Shown: positions 11,613 through 25,781, numbered from the stretch's first letter. The stretch: 64,000 nt of DNA from Limonium bicolor (GCA_023374045.1 CM041782.1:249703882-249767881), one strand, 5' to 3'. The notes: a model not told the origin generated them from the sequence alone. Numbers and translations: made by a program.

Positions 11613-14154
11613 TGAAATACCCCAAACCTTAATTTATTAACGAACTATCCAATTAGGATATACTAAGGCTAGAACGTGCCTTAGAAACATTAGAAGAAGT
11701 GTTAAACAACAATTTACACCAAAACATGCTTTAGGAACAATTGGAGCAAAAGGTGTTTTAAAGAGCACAAATAAATTGGGGAACTACCAATAAGTTCCCA
11801 AGAGATTTCAAATGTGAAATACCTCTAAGATTAGTAATACGCATTAAGTGGAATTAGCGTTTAAACCGAAAACACACCTTAGAGCACAAAAATGTGCTTT
11901 AAAGAAAAATGTTCTTTAAGCATGTACACATGGAACGAAAAGGCTAATGAGCCTAAATACCATAAATAAATAAGGGAACAATAATTAAATGGTCATAGGA
12001 GCCATTGCGTATACACACAAATTAAGTATACAAAGTCCATAGTAAATAGGTACTAAACTGACGAAAGTCAAGAAGAAACCACTAAACGACTTGGTTTAAA
12101 TTGCAATGAGAAACATGCTATTTCATGAAAAAAGTTTCTAAAGGTTGTAAATATATTAAGGACACATTTAAACTAGCCAAAACAAATTGCATAATCAATG
12201 TGAACCCAGAAGCACATAAAATGGTGTTTTAAGGCATTTTTGGCTATGTAACATACCTAACACATGGTATAAGTCCTTATGAACGAGATTAATACATCAA
12301 ATGTTACATAAATACAACGAATAAACAAAAAAATCAGGTCAAATGAGACCTATGGCTGCCGACATCAAAGGGTGAGTCATTAAGGACAAAATGCTTTAAA
12401 TTTCACTATTACAACAACCAAGACTTTCCTTAAGTGCCAAATCATCTTGTCCCCTGAGTAATTCATTAATCTGACACTTACCTGTCATAATGAGAGCTCC
12501 CAAATTCGTAGCTCCTCCTCTCTTTGAAGAAACAACACAAAAACTCCAATGTTCTTAGATTAGTGCCTTAAAGAACACCTTGCCTTGTAGAAATCATAAC
12601 TTTCTCGTCCTAACTCCAAATAACAAGCTTGAAAGCTCGTTGGAATCATCTTTCAAAGATATTTACAACCATATATCATGAGCCCCCATATTCTCAGGAA
12701 ACACCATGAAGAAGTGCCTTTGATTCTCGAGGTAAAACATTGCCTTCTTGGAAACTCTTCCTTCTTTGATTTTCATCAAGGCCGAGTGCCTAGGGTTACT
12801 AACCCATCTTATTCTTCATCTTATTATATGATTTTTGAGCCAATTTCTCAAGCAAATTGCTGTCAAAATTTCTAAGGAAATCAAGCTTAAATATTAAGCT
12901 AAAGGTTAATATACAAGGTAAATCCTACAACTACCTATTTCAAGGTTCTAATTGTTGATCTATATATGATCTAACATGTTATTTATTTTGTTTCGGATTA
13001 CCGAAATTATAAGTGTGTTAGATTTAATTTTTGAGACATTAAATGCTAATATTTTGTAAATCTTAAATTAGATTTATACTCCTTATGATATAAGCTACAA
13101 TATAAGCTATCATAATATACAAGAAAAGTTCATATACTATAACTTATGGGGTAGCCGAAAATTAAGAGAACATATGTGAGTAAGGAAATTATATAACTAA
13201 GTTAAAGTAAATGAAATAGTATATTTAAGAATAATATGTAAAATTTGAGAAGTTTTGGTTATATATTATCATTGCCGAAAATATATATGAGTTATTATGG
13301 AATTTATGAAGTTTAGGTGATGAGAAAATAATTGTAGAATTAAGTTTACATTTCTTCCGCGTTTCTCCCTCTTCTCCGGCCTTTCTCCGGTTTTTGGTCT
13401 CTTTCCCCGTTCCTCCCGGCTGGTTCCTCTCCTCTCCCTTCGCTCCTTCCCTCTTGTGCTTTCGCGCTGTTTCCCCTGCTTTTTGATGTTCAAAAATCTG
13501 TCGGTAAATTATTCGAAAATTAGAAATTAATTGGAGTTAAATTGGTTACTAATGAAAGAATAGACCACAAGGGTAAAATGGTAATTTTACTGGTCAACAA
13601 GGTCAAACATGGTCAAACATGGTCAATGACAGTTTTAAAATATTTATGAGTTAGAATAAAAATTATAGCAAAAGATTAGGTAATAAAATGTTTAAGGAAT
13701 AAAGAGTTAAGATAAATTAACTTTAGGGGCAATATTGTAAATTCTAGAAAGTTAGGGGGTTTGACCATAAAAGGCTGGTCAAACTTGGGTATGTTTTGGT
13801 AGTTGACTAAAAGTATAAAAGAAATTAATTAAGAAAGACTTTGGAAGAAATTAGAGATAAAAATAACAAGTTTAGAACATATTATGGGAAAAATAGAAAT
13901 TGAAAGAGAACTAAGGGTAAGGAATGTAAATAACAAATTTTTATGTGTTTAGAAGGTTAAGGAAATTAAATAAAGAATTTAGAAACAAGTTGTAAAAGAA
14001 ACAGAGTTAAGACGGGGTTAAACGAGACCCGTATATAACTTAAGGTATACGAGGGGTATACCCGTAATTTAATAGGTAAAGGTAAAATCAATACTTAAAA
14101 GTATTTTAAAAAAAATACAAGTTATATTGGAAAAAAGAAATAAATACATATGAT

Positions 14155-14460
14155 ACGAAGTATGAACGTATACGAAAAATGTAGGTATACATGAATAGTA
14201 CTCATATATGTGAATAGTATCCGTATACATGAATAGTACTCGTATACGTGAATAGTATCCGTATATATGAATAGGAAATACATATACGTGAATAGTAAAA
14301 TACGAGACATATATAGTGAATAGTGAAATACGGTGAATAGTAAAATACGAGGTCGTATAAGTGAATAGTAGAATACGAGACCGTATAAATGAATAGTGAA
14401 ATACGGATGAATAGTGAAAAATACGAAAACCTAATACAAGGTCTGTATAAGTCTAAAGTT
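14155..14460 (+). repeat. Tandem array with palindromic core in LTR B
   Basis: Degenerate units of about 20-25 bp repeat a GTGAATAGTA phrase with CGTATACG or GTATAC palindromes (for example around 14220-14260). Further right, related phrases such as ATACGAGGTCGTATA and ATACGAGACCGTATA repeat about 40 bp apart. It lies 2.5-2.85 kb from the LTR start, in register with the palindromic arrays of the other LTRs. Confidence 0.7.
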
Positions 14461-15536
14461 GCTAACTGTGCAACTAAATAACTGCTAACGACGTTAGTAT
14501 GTTAATGAAATAGAATTGAGCTTGAAAATGCTCTTAAATGAATGAACCCGTTTAAACTATTATACAAGACACAGGATACTAATACTAGTTTTGGTTACAG
14601 ATTTAGATAGTCAGAGGCGTTCGGCGGATCAGGCGAACGTGGTATTAAGAGCTAGCCAATCTCCGGTGTACGGTATGGGATTCTTGTAGCTTGTTTGCTA
14701 ACGGGGTCTACCTTGGTTTGTGTGCTATGTGTTATTGTGATACGATCAAACAAGATTAAGCATGAAACCGATCTACTGTATTGTTATTGTGTGTCCATTG
14801 CACACTAACACGACTCGATTTAGAGCTTGTTCATTAACTATGTTTAATAACAATTGTATAAGGTTATAAATACTCCGTGTTGTTAGTTGGTTAATACCGA
14901 GAGAGATTTAACTAACAAATTGTCATTCAGACTTCAACTAACTGGAACTTAGGGGGAGAGGAATCCGGGACTGACTCCGGTTATGCATGTTTAGGTTAAG
15001 AGGTCGGCATCTGTATCAGATCCGTCTTCCGCATATGGCTCGTCTAAGACTTGTCGCCTATGGTCGACAAATAGACCCGACCATCTCGAGTGAATAGTTC
15101 GAGATGGGAGGCAAATTCAGGAGGCGCAGGAGGGTCAAGCCTACACCCCTCATAACTTAAGAATTAATGTTTATTAACCCAATGGAGGTAATAACTCATT
15201 GGCTAGGGTTACCTTGACCCGACAAAAATAAACAATTCAGTTAGAGAACAACCAGTTCTATTAAGAGAACGGTTGACACTTATAAGGTATGGTCAAACAT
15301 GAGAACTAAACAATTCTCAGGCCTCAGGATTTAGCAATCTAACTTACTCATTAATGGGCGTCCATTACCACGTTCAATTTATTTGAGCTGTGAATGTTTC
15401 ACATAAATGTGTTGCTTGTTATCGTACTTCTTATTATTATTTGTATGAATAAATAATTGCATGTATACGACAAAGTAGTCGTGTGTAGCCCTGTTAGCTT
15501 GTGGGCTGCACGTTTTCTGTACCAACAATGTGCTGA

Positions 15537-15548
15537 GCCCCTTGGGGC
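15537..15548 (+). promoter_or_regulatory. GCCCC/GGGGC palindrome in LTR B
   Basis: GCCCCTTGGGGC, preceded by tgctga. The same motif in the same context occurs at 28949-28960 and 54559-54570, 15-30 nt upstream of a GCAG|GT acceptor-like site. Function unknown; conserved between LTR families. Confidence 0.55.
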
Positions 15549-15925
15549 CTGTGATTTAAACTTTGCAGGTAGGTACCAGACGAGGACTCAACTTGAGAGT
15601 AGGAGCAGGTAGAGTACTTCGGGTTGCTTTTACATTTGTTACACGAGCTGTGCATGTACACTCGTTTAGTAAATGGACGAGTTGTTAGTATGATTTATTA
15701 GGATATGAGATACTCGGTATAAGTTATGGTTTTTGGATTGTATTGTATAGATGCTCGAGTAATTATCCGGTTAGTCTGACCGTGACTTGTAAGAGAATAG
15801 GCCTAGTTAGTCACGTGGGTGACTAACGGCGGTAACACCAATTAAGTAGAACTTTTCCGCTGCGTTGTTAATGAATGAGATGGACTTAGGGCGACAATCA
15901 TTGTATTTGGAGTTAGGGTGTTACA

Positions 15926-18900
15926 AAAAGTCATGACATTACTTAGCTTATGTTATGGCTTAATTAGTCATTAATGCTACAAGGCTAACACATGATATTT
16001 TCCTTGCAAAAAAATGCTGGCGCATGGGTGTCCACCTTTGGAAAATTTTGCACAAATGGTGGAAATTATGTCCAAGCTTAAACCTATCAAAGTAAGTAAA
16101 TTTACTATCTAAACCATATATTAATTAAGGGTATATGTGGTTAATACTGATAAACTAAGTCAAATGTATATACATATGTAAGCCGTGGCCTTGGAGTGGA
16201 GCTTGGTTGATTCATGTGCTCAAAATCAAGTAAGTGTATTATACACACATATTATAAGGTTTTCATGTCATTTGCTACATGATAAAATATTACCGAAAGC
16301 TTAAGGGGGGTATTTAATGATTTAAATGTGCACTATAATATTGTATAGTATTTGGCTAGCTTGCTTAGCTTATAAATGACTTGTAATGTCATGGAAAAAT
16401 AATATAAGTGGTAAAGTATAGTTTATAAAAGTTATGGGGTGTGAAGGAAGCAAACCGTGGGTTTATAAGAATTTTTATGATCAAACTATGTATTAAAATG
16501 TTGTATAACATTTTTGATAAGATAACCTAATGTTTATGTGACATATAATGTCATTGAAATTAATTAAATGGATAAAACTCAATTTATAAAAGGTTGTTAC
16601 AAAGTATACCAAAACCGTGAGCTATAACGTCTCTTATGACATTTATAAGTGATTTATATTATATATTAAGGTTTGGAACAAAGCCATGTATTTTAGGATA
16701 TTTATGTTTATGTTATATTAAGGTTTAAAATGAATTTAAAATATAAATAAATATTACCGAATGGAACTTCGGGTTGATTTGTAATTAAAATAATATTTAG
16801 GGGCTAACTATGTAGTATAGCCGAAAACTATATATTAAAAACTTATTTAATGAATTTTATAAAGCTTATTAATATCTGGGGTCAAAATGTAATTTTTGGA
16901 ATGTTGGGGGCAAGACCGTAATAAAGAGAACTTGTGGTCAAACTGGTAGTCAATGGGTCAACAAGGACCATATTAGGTGGCTTGACCAAATTAAATGATA
17001 TAAATAATTAAACTATGGTTATATAGTGTTATCATAAGTTAAAAATGAAAGTTATAAAAACTATTGGGGTATAGATAGTAATTTCCGAAAGTAAGGGGTT
17101 AATATGGTTAATATAATAGTTTATATCATAAGTATAAAGTTTGGGAATTTTTGGAGTTATATAAATGAGTATATAAGGGAAAGTGTATAATATATAGTTT
17201 TGTGACATTTACAAGTATATAATATAAAGTGTGGTCAATATGTAAATAAAAGAAATATGGGGCGGAAAAAGGAATTAAATACCGCATGGGGTCTGTTTGG
17301 AAATAAATAACACAAAACTATTGGTTATATAAATAATACATGTTAAAACCATATAATATAACCTATATGTGACTTATGATAATATATGTGGTAATTATGT
17401 GAATAAGGAAACTTGTGTTGCTGGAAAAAAATAAAATAAACCAAAATAGTGGGTCTGTTCGGCTATTTATAAAATTAAAAAAAAACTATATGTTATTATG
17501 AATTAATGGAATAAAATGATATAATATATAGTATGTATAACATTGTATAATATATGTGGCAAGATTGTCATTATAAGATATCATATCATATAATATAAGA
17601 ATATCATATCATATAATATAAGATATAAAGGTAACATTGCATGACTTCATGTGGTCAAAACATAGTTTATTAAACTATACATTAATACCGCATGCATAAC
17701 ATGCAAGAAATGAATTTATAAACTATAGTTTACAATTTTATAAATACTATAGATATTATATAGTATTAATGTGATTAAATGAAACAATTACCATTAATAA
17801 TACTCACATGAAATAATGTGACAATTAATGGAAAAGTGGAATTTATAAACTAAGGTTAGTATAAAATAAACCTTAGGAAATTATAATATATGCCATGAAA
17901 TGTTACATTATGTTAAGATAAAGTTCTTAATATAAATTGCATAAAATAATGCAATAAATGGAAATAATCATCTTACATAAGATGATAATAATGTAACATA
18001 TAATATAAGTGTATAAATCATGAAATATTAACGTATAGGTGTGCATATAAATGAATGCGCAAGCATAAGTTGAAAATATATACATATTAATTATATGGTA
18101 AAGTTGGAACTATATAATATAGTCCATGCATACATGCAACTATATATTATGTGACTAAATCAAATAAAAACAATATATGCATATGTATATATATGTGAAA
18201 CGAGAGCATATAATATAAATATATGCAATATGGTGTTAATGTCATATGATGATAAATGACAAGTGTTATGACATTAGTATAACTATATACTACAAGTCAC
18301 ACAATTACAAATTAAAGTATAGTTTATTAAGATGAATGATGAGATGTATAATGTATAGTACAATATTAAATGGTTAAATAATAATACCATGTAACATTAG
18401 TGCATGAGCAAAAAAATGCAATGCGAATTAATGTTGCATGCACACATGCAACTATATATTATAAGTGTATACTCGTATACCTAATCCGAATGGTTAAACT
18501 TAAATACCTAAGTATAAACATGAACGTATGTTCGTATATTCGTAATATAAGGAATAAATCTTGACATTCGAATACGCCATAAATAAGGCATCTTTATAAC
18601 CGACTCATTTAAAATAAATAAACCCGGGCGTTGGTAATTAATGCGTACTACGACTGACGAGTTCGTATAATGATACCTTAACAAATAACTGTTGAAATCC
18701 GGGGATGACAGGTCGGGATTATTTGTGTTGTTCGGACTTACCGAGCTTAAATAAGTCATGTGGATTGACTTATAGTGTGTTTGATATCTAGATCGTATCG
18801 CCGACGACGGCGCTCGACGAGCTAGTGGTCTACTGTGCAACCTAGGTCTTTGATGAACGGTATGTAAAGAGGTCTGATCTGAGATGTCCTGAGGGCTTCC

Positions 18901-20323
18901 TCGGGCTCAGATATGTGTGTTGAATAATGTGTGTGATGTATGTATGTATGTGTGTGTATCTGTGATTATGTTATGTGAAGTTTAACTGTTTGTTTTCCCG
19001 CAGCATTTAATATGCGCGAACGTCCTACGGGACTAATACTACGTCGACTATAGATCGACTTATATAAATCTACATATACGAGCAATGTGTGTGACTGCTG
19101 TTATTTGACATAATACTCTAAGTATTATAAGTTATGTAAATTATAACCTAAGTAAAATTCTTAGGAACGAGATACGACATCGTCAATCTCTAGAGCTTTG
19201 ACTCGAACATGAATACGACCTAGATTACTTCTAGATATGCATAAAACCCGCAGGGGCAGCCAAGTTAAATGTGATTTCTCCATACCTAAAACTGTACTTG
19301 GGTAACTGACTTACTCAGTCTAACGATGGAGTGTGAATGAGCGGGACTGAGTGTGAATGAGTGTGATGGTTTACCATAATCCAGTTAGCCACTCGCTACT
19401 GGTCGCGCATAGAGATCTCTTGAGTTAATACCCGGATCGGGTTTACTCTAGTTTAACCCTGATCGAGCCTAGATAGATCGACAGGCAAGGTGATAATATG
19501 GGCGCCTTTAAACAGGCAAAATACGGTCGCTTTTAAAAAGGCAAAGTAAACGAGCACCTCGTGTATACTGGGGACCACCGTCCATGTGAGTTATTTCGGG
19601 ATGTCCTAACTTGACTCCCGACAGTGCTAACAAAAAAATGTGGAAAGGTATGTGAGGACCTGGGGGGTCGTGTGATTAACTGAATAACCAGACCGTTACT
19701 AACGGCTACTCGGTTATTGATGTTGTGATTCATTGTGTTGTGTGCTGTGGTGTGTGAATTGTAGTGATTGCCTTACCTATTTATTATACCGCCATCCATG
19801 TGTTTACTTCTTTCATTTACCTGTACACCGGTAAAGCATGTAACAAACCTAATAATGGCGACCATGACTATTAAGTGACCAATAGGGTCTAGGCCTGGCA
19901 TACTCATCGTTTATCGCTGAGCCTTTATGGCATATGTGCAGGTGATGATTACCGTTGAAGCCGAAGAGCGGGACCCGAGTAGTTAGGATTTCATTTACCG
20001 CACGAGTCTTCGTATTGTATAGGATGAATATTAGTTAGTAATAGCAACGTTGTATACAGTCGGGAATACCTAGATGCTCACTTGTCGTTAAAATTATCTT
20101 TGGTATAGATTGATGTATAGGTTAGTATCTCGTTATCACTGCGGTTATGTATATATTACCAGTGTTGTTTCTTATTTATTTTACTTATACTTCTTTACTC
20201 GTATGGGCGAGTAATGGCATGTGACACCCGAGTGAGTTTTATTACTGTGATACTTCCGCTGTGAGACGTCATTAATTAATGCACCGTGGGTGTTTATTAC
20301 GTGATTACGAGTGGGGTGTTACA
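15926..20323 (+). mobile_element. Tekay-type LTR A, third segment to LTR end
   Basis: Resumes LTR A after solo LTR B. The stretch 15926 to about 17580 is highly similar to 34175-35830. The middle (16000-18500) is very AT-rich. From about 18500 it has the GC-balanced 3' portion, including an acceptor-like GTGCAGGTGATG near 19940, and it ends GGGGTGTTACA at 20323. Subtracting both insertions, LTR A is about 5.9 kb. No gene is recognised: antisense ORFs at 18508-18840 and 19533-19733 carry no motifs. Confidence 0.75.
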
Positions 20324-20328
20324 AAACG

Positions 20329-20340
20329 TGGTATCAGAGC
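20329..20340 (+). other. Primer-binding site of element A (tRNA-iMet type)
   Basis: TGGTATCAGAGC, complementary to the 3' end of plant initiator-methionine tRNA, lies 5 nt after the LTR end. It overlaps a stem-loop at 20333-20356 (ATCAGAGCG with CACTCTGAT, one mismatch). Confidence 0.9.
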
Positions 20341-21401
20341 GGAGTAACACTCTGATGGCGAGATAGTAGGATTTAAGACAGTTTGCCTAGGATTTGGGTA
20401 ATATGGGAAACGTTGTGAGGTACGAAATGTCTTCATTCAAGCGAATTTATGTGTTATCAATGCCTTTGGCTTGCAAGTGTTAGCCTCAAGGCGCACAAAC
20501 GAATTGACTGTAATGTGATGAGTTATCGAGTAACGAGAAGACGAATGGTAATACCGATGTCTAGCGATGGTGTGGGCCTAAAGCTAGCCAAGGGCATAAA
20601 GGCCCAGGAGTATTATTCCCGTCATGGACCAGCTGAGAGCTCAGTCAGGAGGAGACATACGAACGTCGTGAGTACATTGGCGACATTCCACTTTCATGTG
20701 GAAGTAGCATGGACTACCGCCGACAGTACCCCTCCCACCACAACCCAATGAGTATCATACAACTGAAAAATACAATTCCCAAATATGGGGAGAGGGCTAA
20801 CAAGCCCAATAGTCCGCTTAAGCGACTTCGTACTGGAGTATAAAAACCTTACTCTTATAACAAAAAAAAATTCAATACTCTACCTTCCTTATGAGTGACC
20901 AAGCGTTGGTGATAGGCACCGCCGGGGGCGAGTGCCATGGCTATGGTAAACGTCGTGGAAAGGATCTCTCAAGGCATCCGGGCGAGCGGACCGGGGCATC
21001 CTGAGCTCCGCGAGACCATCGCCCGTAATGGGGACCTTTAACTACCATGCTATTGTATTGTAATACCAAACTGTAAACTGAGACTATATTGTGAGTGTGG
21101 AGAATTTTGTAAGTTTACTCGTCCTGTCGTATTCAATTCCAGTCCTAATCTTGTGTACACACAACACTGTAAAACCAGAACCTTGTCGTGACGACACCGA
21201 CGGAGAAACAAAATTCCGAGTGTTTATGATACCATAAATCTAATGTGAGGTAGAACTTGGATATTCTAATAACAATGTGGTAAGGAAAATTTCCAATCCA
21301 AAATACCGTCCTTTTAAGGAACAATCGTTCTAATGGTATTTGAGCAATCAATGCGGTAGTAAGACGAACAAGTCCAAAACCGACAACTCCACTTGCATGG
21401 C

Positions 21402-21421
21402 GCGCTTGCCACTTCAAGCGC
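21402..21421 (+). other. Stem-loop in element A internal region
   Basis: GCGCTTG, six-nt loop CCACTT, then CAAGCGC: a perfect 7-bp stem. A second hairpin at 21460-21479 and one in element D at 30462-30481 have the same stem with A:T in place of one G:C pair and six-nt loops. Confidence 0.5.
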
Positions 21422-21459
21422 TAAGTTAAACAATGTACTAATAATTCCGTCTACCCCGC

Positions 21460-21479
21460 GCACTTGCTATTGCAAGTGC
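21460..21479 (+). other. Second stem-loop in element A internal region
   Basis: GCACTTG, loop CTATTG, then CAAGTGC. It begins 58 nt after the start of the preceding hairpin and has the same stem with one compensatory pair change. Confidence 0.5.
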
Positions 21480-23944
21480 TGCAGACAACTACGACCGTAG
21501 TTACAATTACCATTATCGTTACAAATGAGTCCTATAAACTATGTAGACCAATGGTATGACGCCATGGCTACCAATAATCACCAAACAATTGTACAACTCT
21601 AATATAAACTACATGACTACAATTGTCGCCATAAGAATAACAAATCATGAAAATATGAGGCCTATGACCTCGGAAGGACCCGATGAGTCCGACTAATCAT
21701 AACAAAAGGGGCATACATCAGCCCGTAACGAACTACCTGCATTAAACAGTGATGAATCTATGACAACGGCTTACGAGAAAAGTACCATGACAGATTTATA
21801 AATTATTTAATGGCTTGAAATGGATGTGGGAAGTGGAACTTGATTTCCTAGGAATCAAGGGAAGCTGAACACAAATTGGGGTGGAAGGGTAGTTCAGCAC
21901 TGGTGCTGATCACATCAGTGTCGGATGACTCCTGAGACTCTTCACAAGTTGTCACAATTAATTACAGTGAGAATAAATGCAAACTCCAGTTTTCTAGAAA
22001 CAAACAGCTAACAACAATTTAACAATAAAATATTAAATAAGAATACTTGTGACCAACAGCTCACACTTGTATATATTAAATCATACAGAAAATTATAAAG
22101 GAAATACGATCGTATAACAATCAATACCAACAATACACACTACCAGTTTACGCCAACTTGTGATGAACACCCGGAAAGTTGTAAAACATATCAGCCCACA
22201 CCTGGACCGAAAGTGAAAAGAACAATTCTACCGTAACACGGTTACTACCAATACCATTCGCATCAATAAACGTGAATTAATGTTTAACGCATGAAAAATT
22301 ACCACCCCTGGGCACTACCTTTACCAAGGAGTGCCATGTACGATTATGTACAATTACAAACGAACAAACGTCAAGATTAAATCTTATGTGTAGTATCATG
22401 ATCATACTGATTATGGGATAAGTTCCAAGTAAAAGAGTGGCTACCTCCATTGGCGTTCCACCATGTGAAAAGTAATAATTATGTGTGTATACAAAAGGGC
22501 ATGTCGTCTACTATTAGTACGACTGTCAGTGATGATAGATATGTAAATTAAACAATGGCAAATCGCCTAAACAATAATACAAATATCCAAGTGTAACCAA
22601 TGATATAAAACAACCAAACTAGACGCTAAATAGCGTAAGTTAAAGTAAGTACTTAATGTACTAGTAAAGGGCGTAAGCCTAGGAGGACGGGGACACCGCC
22701 TCCGATTACTTTTCAATGTATGTTACCAAGAAAACGATGTCTAAATTAATATGACAGATAACAAGAAGCAAACTACCATAAGGACTTCCATAAAGGAAGG
22801 ATACGCATATCCTCGCCATGGAGTCCGGTACTACGTTAAATGATATGATCCGGAAAATATAATGAAGTAAAGAGAGCTACGGTACATACCGCAAACAATG
22901 TGCATGAATGTTAATTAATTAAAAAGCGCCAAACCACGCACATGAGATCTGAATAACAACAGTTTGACCCAGAATATGAGTAACTCTAATAAAGGAATTA
23001 CTAAACAATAAATAAAAACAAACTTACAAATACGAGAGTGCTTGGTCTCTTGAAGAAAACAACGAACCATTATTGACAATATACTCAACAACAAAAGGGA
23101 GGAAAATCATCTCCTATTATTACAGTGCGAACTATTTCCTATTAGGATAAATATAACAACATCCGCCAATACAAATACACGAACCCATACCCATTGGGCA
23201 GGAAACCCAGGGAACCAAACATTCCTACGGGAGACCCCTAATAAAACAAGAAGGGAGATTGACAATAGAATATTTCACGAACGTGTGACAGACACTACGA
23301 GTCTATAAACGAGTTAAGGGACGACCACACTCCATGGGAGCTTATGGGCTCGACAGACTCGTTCCTGAGTTAGTTGAGTAAGTAGCAATGTATCAGTACG
23401 GTACCCCATACACGTAGACATGTGGTGAAAGAAACACTGGGAGTAGTCAACTCCATACGAAGGTCAGAAATGTAAACCCGGACTAGTGTAAATAACCACC
23501 TAGAATAATTAACGAGTGAAATCCCAGTTTAACTAACGAAATTAGGGGAACCAACAACCTTGAATATAATGTGACCAAGCCATAACTTCGCAAAGGAAGG
23601 GTTAAAACACAGTGACTCAAAAAGGAAAATCTCCCGACAACGGAGAAGATTGATAGTAAATTAAATCATAAGCAAGAAGACCCGATAGATGGGTGAATGA
23701 GAATATAGTACCCAAGAACGCTCAGTAGCCACTTAGATCGGCAATTCACAATACACAAGGAAACCACTTAATGACTATAATCATTACCCGTAAACGGGGC
23801 AAAGAGAGAACTACTCTCCAAATACAAAAATATGTACAACAATGCTAAATGGTATGAAAGTCACGTATGTCCAAATTAAGGACAGTGGTACGTTCTTAAC
23901 CAACAAGAGGTTGAACACAAGTACATAACTATCTAATATTCAAT

Positions 23945-23989
23945 AAAGGCGAAGCTAGTACACTAGCGGATGCCCTAAATTTTAAGGCA
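23945..23989 (+). pseudogene. RNase H C-terminal relic
   Basis: Translation gives KGEASTLADALNFKA, matching the end of gypsy RNase H (in element E the same place reads [15 protein letters not shown], about 59671-59715). It shows that element A once had pol. Only about 15 codons are recognisable. Confidence 0.6.
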
Positions 23990-25067
23990 ATTACCACAAT
24001 AAATATACAACCATCTAATTGACTGAAATATGGTGCGCGCGGAAGCGACCATTACAAACTACTATATGAATGAATACTTTTCCAAACACAGATGAGCAAA
24101 GCTCGCACAAAAAACAATGATGAGAAATAAAATGCAAGAAAGGCTATACAACAGCCTGGACAGTTAAAGGACATGCTCCAAAATAACTACTGAGTTCAAA
24201 CCATAACTTAAATATGAACTCACAAATATATAATAATATTCCTTGTGAAAAACGTGTGAATACAAGATATAAAATATAACTGAGGAAAATACCTCAACTT
24301 CCAAGAACATACCCGCATGGGATGTCAAACAAAGAGGACACAAATGTGACTATGACAATGGGTTTCCCTATAATAAACGGGGCGAACCATACAATAATTG
24401 TTGCGAAACCGACACACGGAAAGCACAATATACATCAGTGAGAAATACAAAAAAATATTACAATTAAATACCTTACTCCGGAACAAAACAACCGGGAGAC
24501 ACGGGATTACAAGAATTATCCTCGTGTAGTTATAACCATATGTCTTAAACAAACAATAGGAACTAGTGCAAAACGGCACTGACAATTAATGGCATGCTTC
24601 ATCTCAATGTTATACTGACGAGTGAAGATAATAACGACTTCAATTATATTGCGCACTAGTGATCCAAAACATTGATATACGATTTCGATCCAGTCGAGTG
24701 CACATACAACTAATGTTACCGCACCGACTGAGCTACCTCTGTTTCCAATTACAAAGACCGTGAAAGACACCGTCATAATGGAACGATGTCAGCAATAAAC
24801 TGTCGTAAATAAACCATCAAAGATAACAATAGAACGAAGGGCGTATTAGCCCCATATCCGTGGGTCTACACCTTCATACGGAGCGAGCGGGCCCAATAGA
24901 ACGTGGTTGAGACAGCGCACCAAGTACTCCATGCCTTCGGCTGGAAATGTACGCGCCTCACCTTTCTCATAACCTCTTTTAAGAATCAAATACCTAAGAT
25001 CGACCCGTCTCTCAGTATGAGAAAACTCCACTCCGAAGTCTAAAAGACAAGAACGAGGGAAAATTCC

Positions 25068-25100
25068 ATGAGAGCCAAGTATCCAGCGCTTTTTGAATAG
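25068..25100 (+). pseudogene. Relic of pol C-terminus (chromodomain end)
   Basis: Reads MRAKYPALFE then a stop. It matches the end of element E pol, MKAKYPQLFID (61162-61197), and is followed, as there, by a GGTACGGG and AAGGGGGGTAGAGCC segment. Sequence just upstream (near 25020-25055) vaguely resembles the TPVRILDRK region, with about 90 bp lost. Confidence 0.65.
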
Positions 25101-25773
25101 CGGTTGTGGTATACTTGTGGGGTACGGGGCGTAACCCTTTTAAAGGGGGGTAGAGCCTCTTGGTTGTGCACAGTGTGTGCACTAATTTTAATGAGTCATA
25201 TGCGGGGTATATAATGAATTGTTGTTTGTTGTGATTTTTTGAAATACCCCAAACTTAAATATAGTGATTAAGATTATGCTATTCCGTATTTAAGAGCCTA
25301 ATAATGCTTAAGTAATATTGGTAAGGAAAAATAAATCCAAAAGAAATAAAGAAACACTTAAAAAGCGAAAAACGCTAAATAAGCGTTAAATAATCATAGG
25401 AGGTATGAGACCTCGGTTAGTGTATTATATGGATTCTAAAGGATTAATAAGGCCTAATAAATATATGTGAACAACTCCCGAATAAAACGGATCCAAATAA
25501 TGTAATAAAACGCTAATAGAGCTTTAGCGCATGTTTTTCGAGGAAACCCGAAAACGTGACTTTAAGTGGTCAAATGAACCCGTAAAAATTATAAATTATT
25601 AAATAACAATAATTATACATTAATGGAAGCTTAATAACCAATACGATTAAAGAAACGAGAAAATTCCAGAAAACGGGCCCGGTTGGTGAATAGTACCAAA
25701 ACCGGGTAAAATAACGAGCGTTTTCTGTAAAAGACGAAAAATGCTCCAACTAGTATTACTGTGTGGAGGCCGG

Positions 25774-25781
25774 TTTAAATA
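25774..25781 (+). promoter_or_regulatory. TATA-like box of LTR D
   Basis: TTTAAATA about 25 nt upstream of a CTCTCTCACACACA leader, where transcription would be expected to start. It is the only TATA-like site in this part of the LTR. Confidence 0.4.

Larger units (their letters stand above)
11613..15925 (+). mobile_element. Solo Tekay-type LTR B (4.3 kb)
   Basis: Starts TGAAATACCCC (11613) and ends GGGTGTTACA (15925). It is not followed by a primer-binding site: LTR A resumes directly at 15926. The paralogous sequence near 34174 reads straight through, giving an empty site. The LTR contains the shared landmarks: an AT-rich U3-like part, a C/T-rich stretch near 13350-13470, a tandem array at 14155-14460, GCCCCTTGGGGC at 15537-15548 and an acceptor-like TTTGCAG ending at 15567. 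A clean 5-bp target duplication is not visible. No coding capacity. Confidence 0.8.
20324..25239 (+). mobile_element. Badly decayed internal region of element A
   Basis: Lies between the primer-binding site and LTR D. No long ORF survives, but short pol relics sit in the right order: an RNase H end at 23945-23989 and the tail of the integrase/chromodomain at 25068-25100. A polypurine AAGGGGGGTAGA occurs at 25143-25154. Similarity to 30850-31060 in element D (around 23280-23480) looks like the RT start region. Two 20-nt hairpins occur at 21402-21421 and 21460-21479. I read this as an old autonomous chromovirus rather than a designed non-coding element. LTR D seems inserted in its 3' untranslated part. 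Confidence 0.6.

Noticed and set aside
20324..25239. Purpose-built non-coding (LARD-type) internal region
   Set aside because: Short RNase H and pol-terminus relics in the correct order argue for decay of an ordinary chromovirus.
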